64,000 bases of DNA from Brasenia schreberi (Eukaryota; Streptophyta; Magnoliopsida; Nymphaeales; Cabombaceae). The notes under the pieces are model-generated. The model worked only from the letters and a program-made list of their open reading frames with translations. It was not told the origin of the DNA and ran no database searches. Below are positions 23,029-34,860 of the stretch, one piece after another. A program made the position numbers and the translations under genes. Each line of letters begins with the position of its first letter. The stretch's first letter is position 1. The DNA lies in assembly GCA_036023115.1 (NCBI GenBank), contig JAYKKT010000089.1:9341501-9405500 (forward strand), written 5' to 3'.

Positions 23029-23600
23029 TTTCTTCTCAGTCTTCACTCGATCTTCTTGAACCAAAAAGGAGAAAAACAAAAGCCAAACAGCACTTTGTCA
23101 TCAATGCAGCATCACAAACATGGAAAACAAGGGCATACCCAAATGAAAAGACAAGCTTCTTAACAACAAGATGTCATGCCCAACTCAAGAATGCCAACCG
23201 AATATCCAGAAGACAAGCTAAAAAATCACAAACAAGAAAACATCCAAATAAAAAACCAAGCTTCTTAAGAACAATGCGTGATGCCCAACTGAAAACTCTA
23301 AGACACCATGACAAACACTCAGAAAATCACTAACAAGAACGCACCCAAATCAAAAAACAAGCCTCTTAACAACAATGCAGCATCTCCAACTCAAAAACTC
23401 TAGGAAAAGAAAAAAAAACGTAAGAAACAAAGCACGAAAAACACCATAAAAGGCATGAAAGGATAAAGGAAGAGAAGAGAAACACCTGTCTCTCACTCCA
23501 GCTCTCTCTCACTAACTCAAGAACTAATTTTGACGCACATTTGGTGACTACCACCTTGGCAATAGTGGGATGAGGAGATCATTGTTTCTTGCTTAGGTAA
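23028..23600 (-). promoter_or_regulatory. PERK 5' leader region
   Basis: This is A-rich (T-rich in the sense strand) sequence upstream of the PERK ATG. The sense strand has gttcaag just before the start codon region, so a leader intron is possible but unproven. Confidence 0.35.
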
Positions 23601-23637
23601 AGGACAGAGATGCCAAGTTAGTTAAGCACCATGTGAT

Positions 23638-23642
<5 letters not shown>

Positions 23643-23668
<26 letters not shown>
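23643..23668. repeat. (GA)n microsatellite
   Basis: About 13 GA units (CT in the PERK sense strand) lie some 620 bases upstream of the PERK start. Confidence 0.9.
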
Positions 23669-23936
23669 TGTAATAATGGCCGAAGTGAGTGCCTTCTCGT
23701 CAGCTGGTTGTCAATAGAAAAGGGAGAATTAGGTCTCAGTCAGTCGATTTTTAAGAATCACATTCTCAAAAATCCCTGTGATTTCAAACTGCAGGTGCTC
23801 TTGGGGTAATGCCCCACTCGTTTAAAAGTCACAGGCTTTTCGGCATTCAACTTGTCCACGCATTCTTGTACTAGGAATTTGTTTCTTAGCTTTTTGGCAA
23901 ACACTAGACTTGATGAAGGCCAACTGGGTGAGATGG

Positions 23937-23953
23937 CACGTGCGCCTCACGTG
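23937..23953. promoter_or_regulatory. Paired G-boxes (CACGTG)
   Basis: Two perfect CACGTG palindromes at 23937-23942 and 23948-23953 are five bases apart, about 910 bases upstream of the PERK start. CACGTG is the known core for plant bHLH and bZIP factors. Their use here is inferred. Confidence 0.5.
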
Positions 23954-24106
23954 CTTGTGGCCTTTGGTTTTGGGTCAAACTTCCACTGCTGGCTCTCTCT
24001 TTAACTTTCGGAGCCAATCCACCTAGCTAACTGTGTGAAGCTTTTGTTATGCCAAGCAAGAAAACCGCTCTTTTCTTGAATATGGGGAATTCTGGTAATT
24101 ACCCAC

Positions 24107-24127
24107 ATATATATATATATATATATA
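24107..24127. repeat. (AT)n microsatellite
   Basis: A simple AT run. Confidence 0.85.
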
Positions 24128-25880
24128 ACATATCCTCATGTTCACTTATGATCCATTATATTGTTTTTCAAAAGTAATGAATGTAATTTTAAAAGTTGAG
24201 GATATTATAAAGATAATTGTATTATATTCATGTCATAAAAAAGTAACACTCAGACCTGTGGTGGCATATGTATATATGTGTGTGCACGTGCATGTATGCT
24301 TAAACCTTTACAAGTTGTTCATCATGTCATAATGAGTCGAGTTAAAACTAGTTCTTACTAGTTTATGGTTTTATGAACTTGTGTTTTAAGCACATTTGAA
24401 CTCACGTGACATTTGCTTTATTTATGTTAAAGCACTCTCTCTCACTTGCCTAGAGGAAATGTACTTTTCAATGGTTTAATGTAGCCATTGAAGCAACCTA
24501 GCCGCAAAAAAAAGGTTTGGAGGAGCTCACGTCAGGATAAAAAATCCACAAAGAGGTCACTTTTCTGGTAAACTTCACTGCCAAGCTTAGCTAAAGGCAC
24601 ACGGTCTCCGTGGACTCGTTTAAGGTCACAAACCAAACATGAACAAGGTGGGATGAGCTGAACCTTCGAGCCAGTTTTAGAGGGGCTCACTTCATTTGCC
24701 AGCTCTCATGGGCTGCCCAGATTTTGTTTTTAATTTCAATAGAACTTAGCTGATTTAATTGCATTAATCTCAGTAATTGACTTTTGGATTTATATAAACA
24801 CCAATTTATACGATCATATTGATGAGGTACTATAAGATTTGTTGTTATCTAAAATGACAACTCAATTCATATGGCACTTGAAGAACTTGTTGGTGTAAGT
24901 TAGACGTGATGTGGAGTGTCTAAGAGAATTCTTTATCTTCGTTTTCGAAGAAGAGAATGGATAAGTTAGAAAGTGAGAATTCGACTAAGTATATCTCGGT
25001 TGTCATTGATATTACACTTTCAGGCAAAGAAAAAATAATATAACGAGATAGACAAGACATAGCATTGTCACGTTGACGAAAACACCGATAAGTTAAGTTA
25101 TTTTTATTCCTAAAAAAAAGCAAAGAAGAGCTGCATTATGACTAAAAGAAATTACAATATGATTGACTTGATACATTTACTTAAACGTTACAATTGTTAT
25201 TTATAGACCTTCAAGGTGGCAACAGTTAAACATGTCCTTCGTGCACAAAATTTCCAATAACTTTTCACTCCCCTCATGGATGTTGTCTTTATACCAAAAT
25301 ACTAGGTATGACTTGCTTGTTGTCACCATCATTACTTCGTGCCTCGGGCTTGTCTTCATCGTGGACTCAAACTTTTCTCAAATTTTAAGTGCCAACAAGA
25401 TCTTAACGTCTTAGTTGTGGACAAGCCCATCAGTGGGAACAATTTCTTTTTTTCATTTTCTGTCATCATTTTTTTTTACTGTCAAGTTGGATTTAGGTAG
25501 AGGACTACTGGATTCAACTAGCCATCTCAGTGCCCCTCAGTGATTGAACTTCTGACTTCATGTGGTGAGCCACTAACCATGCCTCTTTGTGGAATCCATG
25601 AATATATAAAATGAAAAACTGATTTGTTGAACTACGATAGAAGCATTTGTACCCCATCATACATGTATTTGATTTATTAGAGCAGGATTCGCTTAGTGGA
25701 GAATATCACTTGACATCATCCTTATTCTATCTAAGTTTATCATCGAGCATGAATTATTAATTTGCCGTGTAAATCTTCGGACAAATTAAGTTGCATATCG
25801 ATTGTTGAGTCGGAAATATCTTTTTTGTTAAGTATTTACATATGGACATATGAAACAATGTTGATTAAGAAGGGGTGGGT
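24128..25880. other. Gene-free AT-rich stretch
   Basis: No conserved gene is seen. About 25500-25590 (ggattcaactagccatctca, ttgaacttctgacttca) looks like a worn minus-strand tRNA-type SINE. Confidence 0.35.
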
Positions 25881-25884
25881 GGGG

Positions 25885-26245
25885 GTTCTCGAAGAAAGTG
25901 CAAACATGACGAGGTTATTAGAAACAATTTGGGAGTCACACCAATAAATAATAAAATGAGAAAAAATCATTGTAAATGGTTAAGGAGGGGAAGAAAGTAC
26001 AAAGATGACGAGGTTATCATAAACAAGTTGAGAGTGATACTAATAAAGGAGAAATCATTTTAAATGGTTTGGATATATAAAAAGATGACTGGAGGAAGCT
26101 TCGGTAAGAAAGAATGAAAGACTAGATTGTGAAAATGTTAAAGAAGAAAATAACTGTTGGAAGAAAATAACATGACACATGATCGAGTTCTATGAAAACA
26201 AAAACCCCATCCCTACAAGAAAAGACTCCATTGTTGTTGTTATAA
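25885..26245 (+). mobile_element. Decayed RTE LINE 3' fragment
   Basis: Matches to the RTE C-terminus are visible: gaggttattagaaacaa, a counterpart of ATPINNKMR, and the family 3' sequence down to ttgttgttgtt. A segment starting gaagaaagt..caaa.atgacgaggtta is repeated inside (25897 and 25991), an internal duplication. There is no long open frame. Confidence 0.65.
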
Positions 26246-26297
26246 AGTGAAAAGTGAATGAATATAGTTATTTATGTTGTTTTTCTAGACATGTTTT

Positions 26298-26395
26298 TGC
26301 TACAATAGGGAGGCTGAAGCCAGATGCAGCCAAACTCATGACCTTCAACTTGTGAGTCCACCGTCTTGACAGGTGAGCTACTCCTCGACCTTTTT
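26298..26395 (-). mobile_element. tRNA-type SINE
   Basis: On the minus strand an A-box-like tagctcacctg is followed by ggtcatgagtttgg in the B-box position, then the family 3' segment ending ggcttcagcctccc. Confidence 0.55.
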
Positions 26396-26464
26396 TACAC
26401 ATTTGATTTGGCTTCTTTATAAGTCGACTTTGCTTGTGAATGCATTGTCAACTTCTCTTTTGTT

Positions 26465-26575
26465 ACAACGGGAGGCCATGGCCTTGCACATGCATGTTCC
26501 AGGATTCGAACTTACCACCTACATGGTGGGAGTCAGAGCACCCTACTGGTTTAGCTAACGCTGTGCTCGTAACGT
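26465..26575 (-). mobile_element. tRNA-type SINE
   Basis: On the minus strand, gttagctaaaccagtaggg is followed by the B box gttcgaatcctggaacatgc and by ggccatggcctcccgtt. It has the same layout as the copy at 26298-26395. Confidence 0.55.
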
Positions 26576-26769
26576 TTTTGAGTTAATACTTTAAAATAAT
26601 TATATGCATTAATTACCATCAAACTTTTTTTTCCTGAAAGTAACATCAATATGTGATTTGGTTTCCTATATTGACTTGCAATAAATGTTTGATTTTATAC
26701 ATACTTTATAAATGTTATAGTGCAAATAGTTTTTTTTAGTGTTTGAGGTTTTCACTAACCTTTTGTGTT

Positions 26770-26875
26770 TGGTACATTCGGGGAGGGTAAAGCCACATGC
26801 ACCGCTCTAGATATCGAACTCATCACCTTCAACTTGTGACTTGACCCCTATCCAGGGCCTATTGCTAATTGTGTT
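26770..26875 (-). mobile_element. tRNA-type SINE, worn
   Basis: The plus strand shows gggagggtaaagccacatgc, atcgaactcatcaccttcaa and cttgacccctatccaggg, the reverse of the local SINE family. Confidence 0.5.
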
Positions 26876-27379
26876 TGGCTCATCTTATTTACATCCTCAT
26901 CAATCCAGCTTCAAAACCTTGATCAATGGCGAACTCACTTTAAGGCAATTCAAAATCTAAAAAGTTGTTGGGTTCATTGTTCTATCTAGAGAAATATAAG
27001 TACTTTGTGGACGTGGATGTGGATGTGAAATACATGTTTACCTACTTCCAAAAGAATTCTAGATCAATTGCTCACTTTGATGTTTTATATGGAAAAGATA
27101 CACTAGCTTGCCGAGTCATCTTACTGAGCCATGACCCATCTATGAGCGATCCAACTCGGATTCCCGGGTTTTCTCTTTGTGGTTGTCGCCATTGCTTTTG
27201 TTTTCTCCTGTTTTTCTAACAATGGAAGCTGCCATTATCAGATGGTCTCTCAGTGATATGGAAGACAGCAATTTGGTTCCAGAACTCCTCCTGTAGTTTG
27301 CACTTTACACTATTTGTTGAGCCACAAAAGGTTTGTCTTTATTTGGTTGTATTAGTCTTGATGCTTAGTATAGAATGAT

Positions 27380-27529
27380 CTACTACTACAACTACAACTA
27401 AACCTTTTCCCATACTAGATGGGGTCAGCTACATGGATTCTTTGCTTTTTTTTGTAGAATCCATGTTAAGTCCGACAAAGTTTTACGCTGGCTGTCGGAA
27501 GCCTAACACAACCCTCCTCCTTTTTTCGG
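27380..27529 (-). mobile_element. SINE with RTE tail and perfect target duplication
   Basis: The RTE 3' end (ccttttcccatactagatgg) is joined to the SINE body (aagtccgacaaagttttacg, ggctgtcggaagcctaac). It is flanked by exact copies of gcttagtatagaatgat at 27363-27379 and 27530-27546. The element is 150 bases, probably 5'-truncated. The duplication proves it inserted as one unit, tail and body together. Confidence 0.88.
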
Positions 27530-27546
27530 GCTTAGTATAGAATGAT

Positions 27547-28217
27547 AAGTTATGAAATTCACAGTACTAAACTAATGTAATAACAGGCCCGGTGGGTTGA
27601 ACTGGACCTAACCACCCCTGGAATTGGAACCAGTAAAATTGGAAGCCGGGCCTGGATTGGTTTGGGTCCAACCTATCAAGGAATCGGAATCGAACTGCGA
27701 CCTGCAGCTTCAAGTGGTCTTTTTTATTTGTTATGATTTTAAAATCTCACCCGGTTTAGTGAAAATTGCAATTTAAACTGGAACAACTAGGGGATTTTCT
27801 GTTATAATCTACATTTGCTTTTTTTGTCTTGTTTTTCATTGAAATTGAAAGAACCAGCACGATCCCGACTATTGGATGCATGTTAGTGTTTTTGGACTGG
27901 TTTTCAAACATGTTGACGAGTAATGCCATCACAAATAGAGTCGGCAATGCTTTCCTTCCTGTGGTTTTTGAGTTTCGCCGGAGCTGGATTCGTGACACCA
28001 ACGTGAACACACACAAAAATTGATTTTGAGAAGGTTGGCATCCATCGATGCGGACCCAAAAGATTTCTTGGGCGAGGCAAAGTCCTCTTAAATGAAAATC
28101 GAGTAATGCAATATCTGTTACCTTTTCGAGAAAAGAAAAATCAGACTCCTTGTGCTGACTTTTAGAACTTTTTCGAATTCCCGGTGAAGCAGTTCATCTT
28201 CAAGTAAACCTGATGCA
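27547..28217. other. Intergenic, no gene seen
   Basis: At 27585-27710 there is a GGTCC/GGTTCGAT-rich block of the kind common in plant repeats. Nothing else is recognised. Confidence 0.3.
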
Positions 28218-28229
28218 AGATGGAGGGCT

Positions 28230-28230
28230 C

Positions 28231-28323
<93 letters not shown>

Positions 28324-28340
28324 ATATATATATATATACA
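28230..28340. repeat. Long (CT)n(TA)n microsatellite
   Basis: About 45 CT units are followed by a short TA run. This is the longest CT tract in the window. Confidence 0.95.
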
Positions 28341-29411
28341 AAAGAAAAGGATACCATCGGAAACTGCTCTGGACTGTTGGATGGTTTAAGTGGTTTCTAT
28401 CAGTTTGTATGTAAATGGTTTGCATTCATTAATCTCTCTTTATGTATGTGTTTGTGTGGTGCATGCATGCATTAGTAATGAACACAGTAGTGTTTGGGGT
28501 GAGGCAGTTTATATAATTATAAAAGGATTCGGACTGCTTGTATCTGTTTTTTGACTTTTGGTCGGATGTTGGGTGAATCAGCCGCCTCACCTTGGCCATG
28601 AATGAGCTCCAACATGGGGGTAGAGGCGGATTCATACTTTAAACCACCAAAGAAGTTGGTCTCAAGAGGAATCAAGATTTAACTCATTCCAGCTTGACGG
28701 TCAAATTACAAGTAGTAGATTGCTAGGTTGGTAGATTGTAGCAAATTAGTGAAGGCACCATCAAGTTGGTGAAAGAAATCAATTTAAGAGAGCAGACCCA
28801 CTTCTTAATGTGTTTTACAATCTCAGCCGTTCACTTCATGCCACGTGGCTGCTGGCTTTGAGCTCTCAAGGTGGTTCTTAAGTTTTGAAGGCAATCATAT
28901 GACATAATATTAAAAATAAAATTTTAAAAACCCCAGAAAGTATCATTCACCAGATTTCATTCAATTAGTCACACCTCCAAATTTTTAAAAAAATTCAAAT
29001 CCAATTTAAACCAATAAAAAGAAATTATAAATGTAGTATTGAAAATAAGATTAAACAAGTATTTAAAATGGAAAAGACGTAAAGCAAAAATAACAGGCTG
29101 ACTAATTGCTGCATCCGATCTAAAGTTTAGGGATTGTAATTGAGTTTAGCTCAACTCGTGTTCAAGCTCAAGCTTGAACGAGCTTTGATCTTCATGCTCA
29201 AACTCAATGCATGTTTGAACAACTCGAGCTTGACTCACTAGGCTGCATTTCAGATCAGTCCAACCAACATGGCAACATAAGAATTAAGCTCGGCTCTAGA
29301 TCCAGCTCAGTGAGAGGTCGAACCAAATCGAGGCTCAATCAAGCTTGTGAATTAGCTTAAATAAATGTGGGTTGACCCCAATACATAAAACTCTAAAATA
29401 TAGATATTTGT
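28341..29411. other. Intergenic, no gene seen
   Basis: A stretch near 29150-29240 is rich in GAGCT/AGCTC words (caagctcaagcttgaacgag), a common plant repeat texture. No gene was found. Confidence 0.3.
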
Positions 29412-29427
29412 ATTTTTACATTATATG

Positions 29428-31889
29428 GACTTAAATGGACATGTCAGTAAAGAGGCATCAGGATATCAAGGTATTCATGGAAACTTTAGTTTTGGGGATA
29501 TAAATGAGGAAGGTAGGGATATTTTAAATTTAGCTATGGCATTTGATCTCTTTATAGTCAATACAATCTTCAAAAAACGAGATGAACATTTAATTACTTA
29601 TAAGAGTGGCTTATCACAAACACAAATTGATTACTTTATTTGTAGAAAAAAAAATAGAGCGTGTTGTAAAGATTGTAAGGTAATTCCAATAGAAAGCTTA
29701 ACTATCCAACGTCGACTTTTAGTTATGGATTTACAAATTAAAAAATGGACAAAAAAGAAAAGAGTGCATCAAGTTATTCGGACTAAATGGTAGAACCTCA
29801 AAAGCGAGAAAGAATATATATTTAAATAGAAAGTCCTTCAAGGAGATGTTTGGAATTATATTGGTACACCCTATGATATGTGGAACAATATGGCTATGCA
29901 TAGTAGGAAAGTGGCGAAAGATGTGTTAGGTGTATCTAAGGGAGGTGTACTGGCACAAAAAGAAGCTTGATGGTGGAGTAAAATAGTGCAAAATAAATTA
30001 AGGCAAAGAGGGCATGTTACAAATTAAATTATGCTAAGAAAACTGGTGAAACTTTAGATGCTTAAAAGAAAGCAAAGAAGAAAGTGAAAAAAGCCGTGAA
30101 TAAAGCAAAAGCTAAATTTTGGGAGGATTTATATAAAAAAAAACTCAACTCAAAAGAGGGTGAAAGAGATATTCTTAGGATAGGTAGGGCTAGAAATAAG
30201 AAAACTAAATATCTTAATTATGTTAGATGCATCAAGGACAATGATGAAAAAATTCTAGTGGCAATTGATGATATAAGAAATAGATGAAAAAACCATTTTT
30301 ATAAGCTTTTTAATGAAAATAAAGATGTTAGTATTAGCTTAAGAGAGTTATCCAAATCAGAAAAGTATATAAACCACAATTTCTACTTATGTATTCAAAA
30401 GAATGAAGTCAAAGAGGCTAAAAAATGAAGTCAAAGAGGTTGTTAAACATATGAACAATGGTAAATCGGTAGGATCAGACAATATTCTTATAGAATGAAA
30501 AATATTAGGAGAAATAGGAATCACTTAGCTCACAAGACTATTTAATAAAATATGGAGAAACCAAAAGATACTCGAAGAATAGAGAGCAAGTACACTTATA
30601 CCCATATATAAGAACAAGGGAGACATTCAAAATTGTGTGAATTATCGAGGTATCAAGTTAATGAGCCATACTATGAAATTGTGGGAAAGAATTATCGAGC
30701 ATAGGTTAAGACAAGTATCAAGTTCAACAAAGAACCAATTTGGATTCATGTCTGGCGATTCACCTTTTGAGACGTCTTATGGAACATTTTAGAGCAAAAA
30801 AGAAATACCTTCACATGATATTTATTGATCTAGAAAAAACTTATAATAAGGTACCGAGAGAGGTTCTTTGGAGAACCTTGGAAAAAAGAGGTATCCCATT
30901 GACATAGATTAACCTTATAAGAGACATGTACGATGGTACGAAAACATGTGTGAGGACTAATGAAAGAATGACAAACTTCTTTGAAGTTAATATTGGGTTA
31001 CATCAAGGATCAACTTTAAATCCATACTTATTTATAATGGTGATTGATGAGTTAACAAAACATATTCAAGATGAAGTACCCTGGTGTATGTTATTTGTAG
31101 ATGACATTATGTTAGTGGAGGAGTTTATGGAAAAAGTAAGTAGTTGAAACTATGGAGAGAAACATTAGAAAGCAAAGGCCTCCAACTTACTAGAACAAAG
31201 ACAGAATATATGGAATATAAGTTTGATCATTTGGTTACTTCAGAGGACATAAAAATTAAAATTGGCACACATTACATCTCTCAAAAGGAAAGTTTTAAAT
31301 ACCTAGGGTCAATTTTTTAGAGTGATGGAAGAATTGATGGAGATGTTACACATATAATTAATGCTGGTTGGTTAAAATAGAGAGGAGCATTAGGTATTCT
31401 TTGTGATAAGAAGATACCATTAAAGTTAAAAGGTAAATATTATAGAGCAGCAATTAGGCCTATCATGTTTTATGGTTATGAGTGTTGGGTGGTTAATCAT
31501 CAACATGTACAAAAGATGTTTGACAAAAATGAAGATGTTGAGATGGATGAGCGGTCATACAAGAAAAGACCGTATATATAATGAGGTTATTAGAAACAAA
31601 TTAAGAATGACACCAATGGTGTATAAAATGAGAGAATATCGTTTAAGATGGTTTGGACATATAGAAAGAAGATCAAAAGAAGAACCTATAAGAAGGTATG
31701 AAAAACTAAATTTGGAAAGTATTAAAGAGATAGAGGACCACCACAAAAGTGTTGGAAAGAAACGATAAAGAATGATCTAGCTTATTGTAAGTTAACTACT
31801 AATATGGCACACGATAGGGATGTGTGGGAACAAAGAATCCATGTAGCCGACCCGTCTAATATGAAAAAAGGCTTAGTTGTTGTTGTAGC
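29428..31889 (+). mobile_element. 2.46-kb RTE-clade LINE remnant
   Basis: This is the longest RTE copy here. It starts inside the apurinic endonuclease domain (DLNGHVSKEASGYQG, then SGLSQTQIDYF). It runs through the reverse transcriptase (NEERMTNFF, GLHQGSTLNPYLF, FVDDIMLVEE) and the C-terminal zone (MKMLRWMSGHTRKDRIYNEV, LRWFGHIERRSKEEPIRR) to the 3' end, gcttagttgttgttg. Exact flanks atttttacattatatg at 29412-29427 and 31890-31905 are the target duplication. Several stops and frameshifts make it inactive, and FADD reads FVDD. It is the template for recognising the shorter copies. Confidence 0.93.
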
Positions 31890-32219
31890 ATTTTTACATT
31901 ATATGAAGCTCAGTCATATTCTCAAGTGAGATGAGTACTAAAAGGGGCATCAAAACAAACTGAAAAATAGACCCCCCTCCATTTTGATGATGAAATTATG
32001 GTTGTAGGTGTGGTATTCTTTGCATTTCCCCCTTGTTGAAAAGTGGGAAAAGGAACGAGGTGAGTGCCCATTTTGATGCCAAAATCTGCTTTGCTCCGGT
32101 AAGGCTAAAAGCTACGCCCGAATGTGAAACTAGAAAGGAAATTCAGTCACCGATACAAGAATAGAAATGCCTGTTTTGGCACAAAAGTCACAATGATAGG
32201 CATGCCTATTTTGGTGCCT

Positions 32220-32410
32220 CTTTGACAACTGGATAAATTTTCTTCTAGAATGATCTTTATTGATTCTTTCCAACCCTTTTAAACATTCTATATATTCAAA
32301 CCTTTTCCTTATTTTATTGTATATTGGTGTCAAACTCAATTTATTTCTAATAACCTCATTAAGTATACAGTCTTTTATGTGACCACTCATCAATTTCAAC
32401 ATCTTCATTT
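32220..32410 (-). mobile_element. RTE LINE fragment
   Basis: The minus strand encodes MKMLKLMSGHIKDCILNEVI, then RNKLSLTPIYNKIR, the RTE C-terminal zone. The 3' end of the element is absent. Confidence 0.7.
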
Positions 32411-32814
32411 ACAGGTTAATAAATGTGACCTGAAAAATCTGCCTTGATATCCACCCAAGGTGACATGAAAGAAAATCAAATCACGTCCAGGTCCACCTAC
32501 TTTTCTACATGACACAAGCAGATCCCAGGACACAAAAACTGCTGCAATTTAGATATGACACGAAAACCTGGACACATATGACTCAACAAGTTCATGTTCA
32601 TTGCCCCCCCAAAGTGACACGAGCTATTGTCAACACAAACAAGCAATATGAACACGACCTGAAACACAAAATTGATATCCCTAAACAGGGGAAAATCCTT
32701 TTTTCGCTTACTTTGGTTAGAAAGAACTTTTCAAACATTAACGGTCATATTTGGAAGAACGGAAAACATTTGTATGCCATTTACCGAAAGAAGAAGCGAT
32801 TTATTTTCACAATT

Positions 32815-32842
32815 CATATATATATATATATATATATATATA
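32815..32842. repeat. (AT)n microsatellite
   Basis: A simple AT run. Confidence 0.85.
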
Positions 32843-32899
32843 CATTTGAAACTCTCTCCCTCTCTCTCTGTACATATATTTGTATATATGATTCATTTT

Positions 32900-34559
32900 T
32901 TCCATAAAAAACGTGAAAACCGCTCATGAAGAGCATGGGCGCCTGACCCATCTGACCATGTACCTTTTGGAACTGGACCATATTCGTATGCTGATCCGAT
33001 TCAGTTTTAGTTCCCCCATTTGCAACTGGTATTTTAAATATAGAGAATATCACGAAAAGCTCAGTAATTATGGTGGTATTTTGGAAAACAATGCCATTTA
33101 ATTCACATAAATGGTATAAGAGGCAACCTAGTTGTCATTTGGTGTGATATGGGATTCAAGTCTCAATTTTATACTTACCAAGTCTTGCACTAAGAACCAG
33201 ACACCGATCAGTCATGTCTGAGCGTGCCGAAACCCAGCCTTCGCATTCCAGCCTCAGATTTTTGGGAGGATGAAGAGGTTTCTATATCAAACAAGAAAAG
33301 CAAGACGGCGACTGCACACATACTACAAACCATTTCTCAAGAATGTCATCACAAGCAAATTCTCATCAGAGAACCACTTTCACAAATATACAGTTTCCAA
33401 AGCAAGCATTGGAAATTGAGAGAGAGAGAGAGAGAACATAATGATAAAATCGAGGATACATAATAATAACACCAAAGTATGATTAAACCAGGCTTACAGT
33501 TTTGTCTCATTTCAACATATGACTGTTGATTCTGTAGCTCCCAATGCCATCCAAAACTAGGAGATCAAACAGAAGCCACAAGAAGAGAGCGAAGAAATCA
33601 AAGAAGTCGAAGCAGCAGGCAAATAAGAAACGTCATGCAAGAACAAGCACATGCAAAAATGCAATGATGAAAAGCGTAGTGCGTGCACCAACATGCACAA
33701 AGCATGTTCATGCCCCCAGAGTTCACACCAACTGTCACATGGGCACAGGTGCGAACACGGATTCAGTACCCTGCTAGAAGCGTCTACTTGAGATAGCAGA
33801 CCAACCTGACAAACCAATGAACTAAAAAGGACCCTTAATGCCTGACTTACAATTACATTGTTTTCCTAAGAAAGAAAAAGATGCATGATAAATATATGAA
33901 GACCAGCAGAAACATTCTGGAAGGTAGTTCCAGAGAGTTTTTATACAAGAGTATGTGTGACTTGAACGAACAGAAAGCTATAGATGCAAATACAGGACCG
34001 ACATTAACAGACTTATATGGAAGAATGCAAGACCGGAACTAATACGGGACATTCAAAAGATGCATAAGCCATGACAGGAGGAGGGTTTCCATTACTCAAA
34101 TCAGTGGGCGGCGGTGCCTGAATTGGTCTCTTTTTTATCTCACCAAGGAGCACCCTCTCACTGCATCGACCTAGTTAAGGTACTTTATGATGGCTGGATG
34201 TGGAATAGGAGAAGCTGCCTTCAAGCTCATACCAGCCATACCCTTCACTTCGAAGAAGACCAGTCTGCCAGCCTTTGACCCATATTGCTGGCTCATGTTG
34301 CCAATGATAAATTAGTAGTGGGAGGTGCAGGTTATCAGAAATAACCCAACTTCCTCCAACTAAACCCGACTCCAACTCCCAACTGCAACTCTGACTCCGA
34401 CGATGCTGACATAGAGGCCCTCCACTTTCAAGGACCTATGACACTGCTGCCGACCTTGAGAGAAAGGCAACCGACACATGCATGTATGCAATCCCCCAAC
34501 CCGACCCCGACGCACCCGAATGCATGGACTTGTTAGTATTGCAAGCATTTTGATTCCCA
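32900..34559. other. Intergenic, downstream of importin beta-1
   Basis: No conserved gene is seen on either strand. A short (GA)n lies at 33417-33435. The last few hundred bases before 34560 are probably the importin 3'UTR. Confidence 0.3.
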
Positions 34560-34823
34560 TCAACCCGAAACAACACGGCTCACAGTCATATGCACCCACT
34601 CTGCAGTCTCTTTAATCAAGTGATCATCTGATGACAAGCATTCATCAACAAAATACTTGCAAAACATCGACTGTCGGAGCAATGGAGCAGCACTCACACT
34701 CAATGTGTCTGCCAAGTCTCCAAGAACATTAACTGCAGCCTTTGTCACCACATCATCCCTGAACAGCGACAAATTCAAAAATCACACAACGGATTAAGCA
34801 ATTTATCCACACAAAACATGTCA

Positions 34824-34860
<37 letters not shown>

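Noticed and set aside
28220..28425. Open frames of Arg-Glu or Leu-Ser repeats
   Set aside because: They are translations of the (CT)n microsatellite.
33544..33817. Possible small basic protein at 33544-33777 or its minus-strand counterpart
   Set aside because: The composition is low-complexity, with no conserved motif and no promoter or leader signal.
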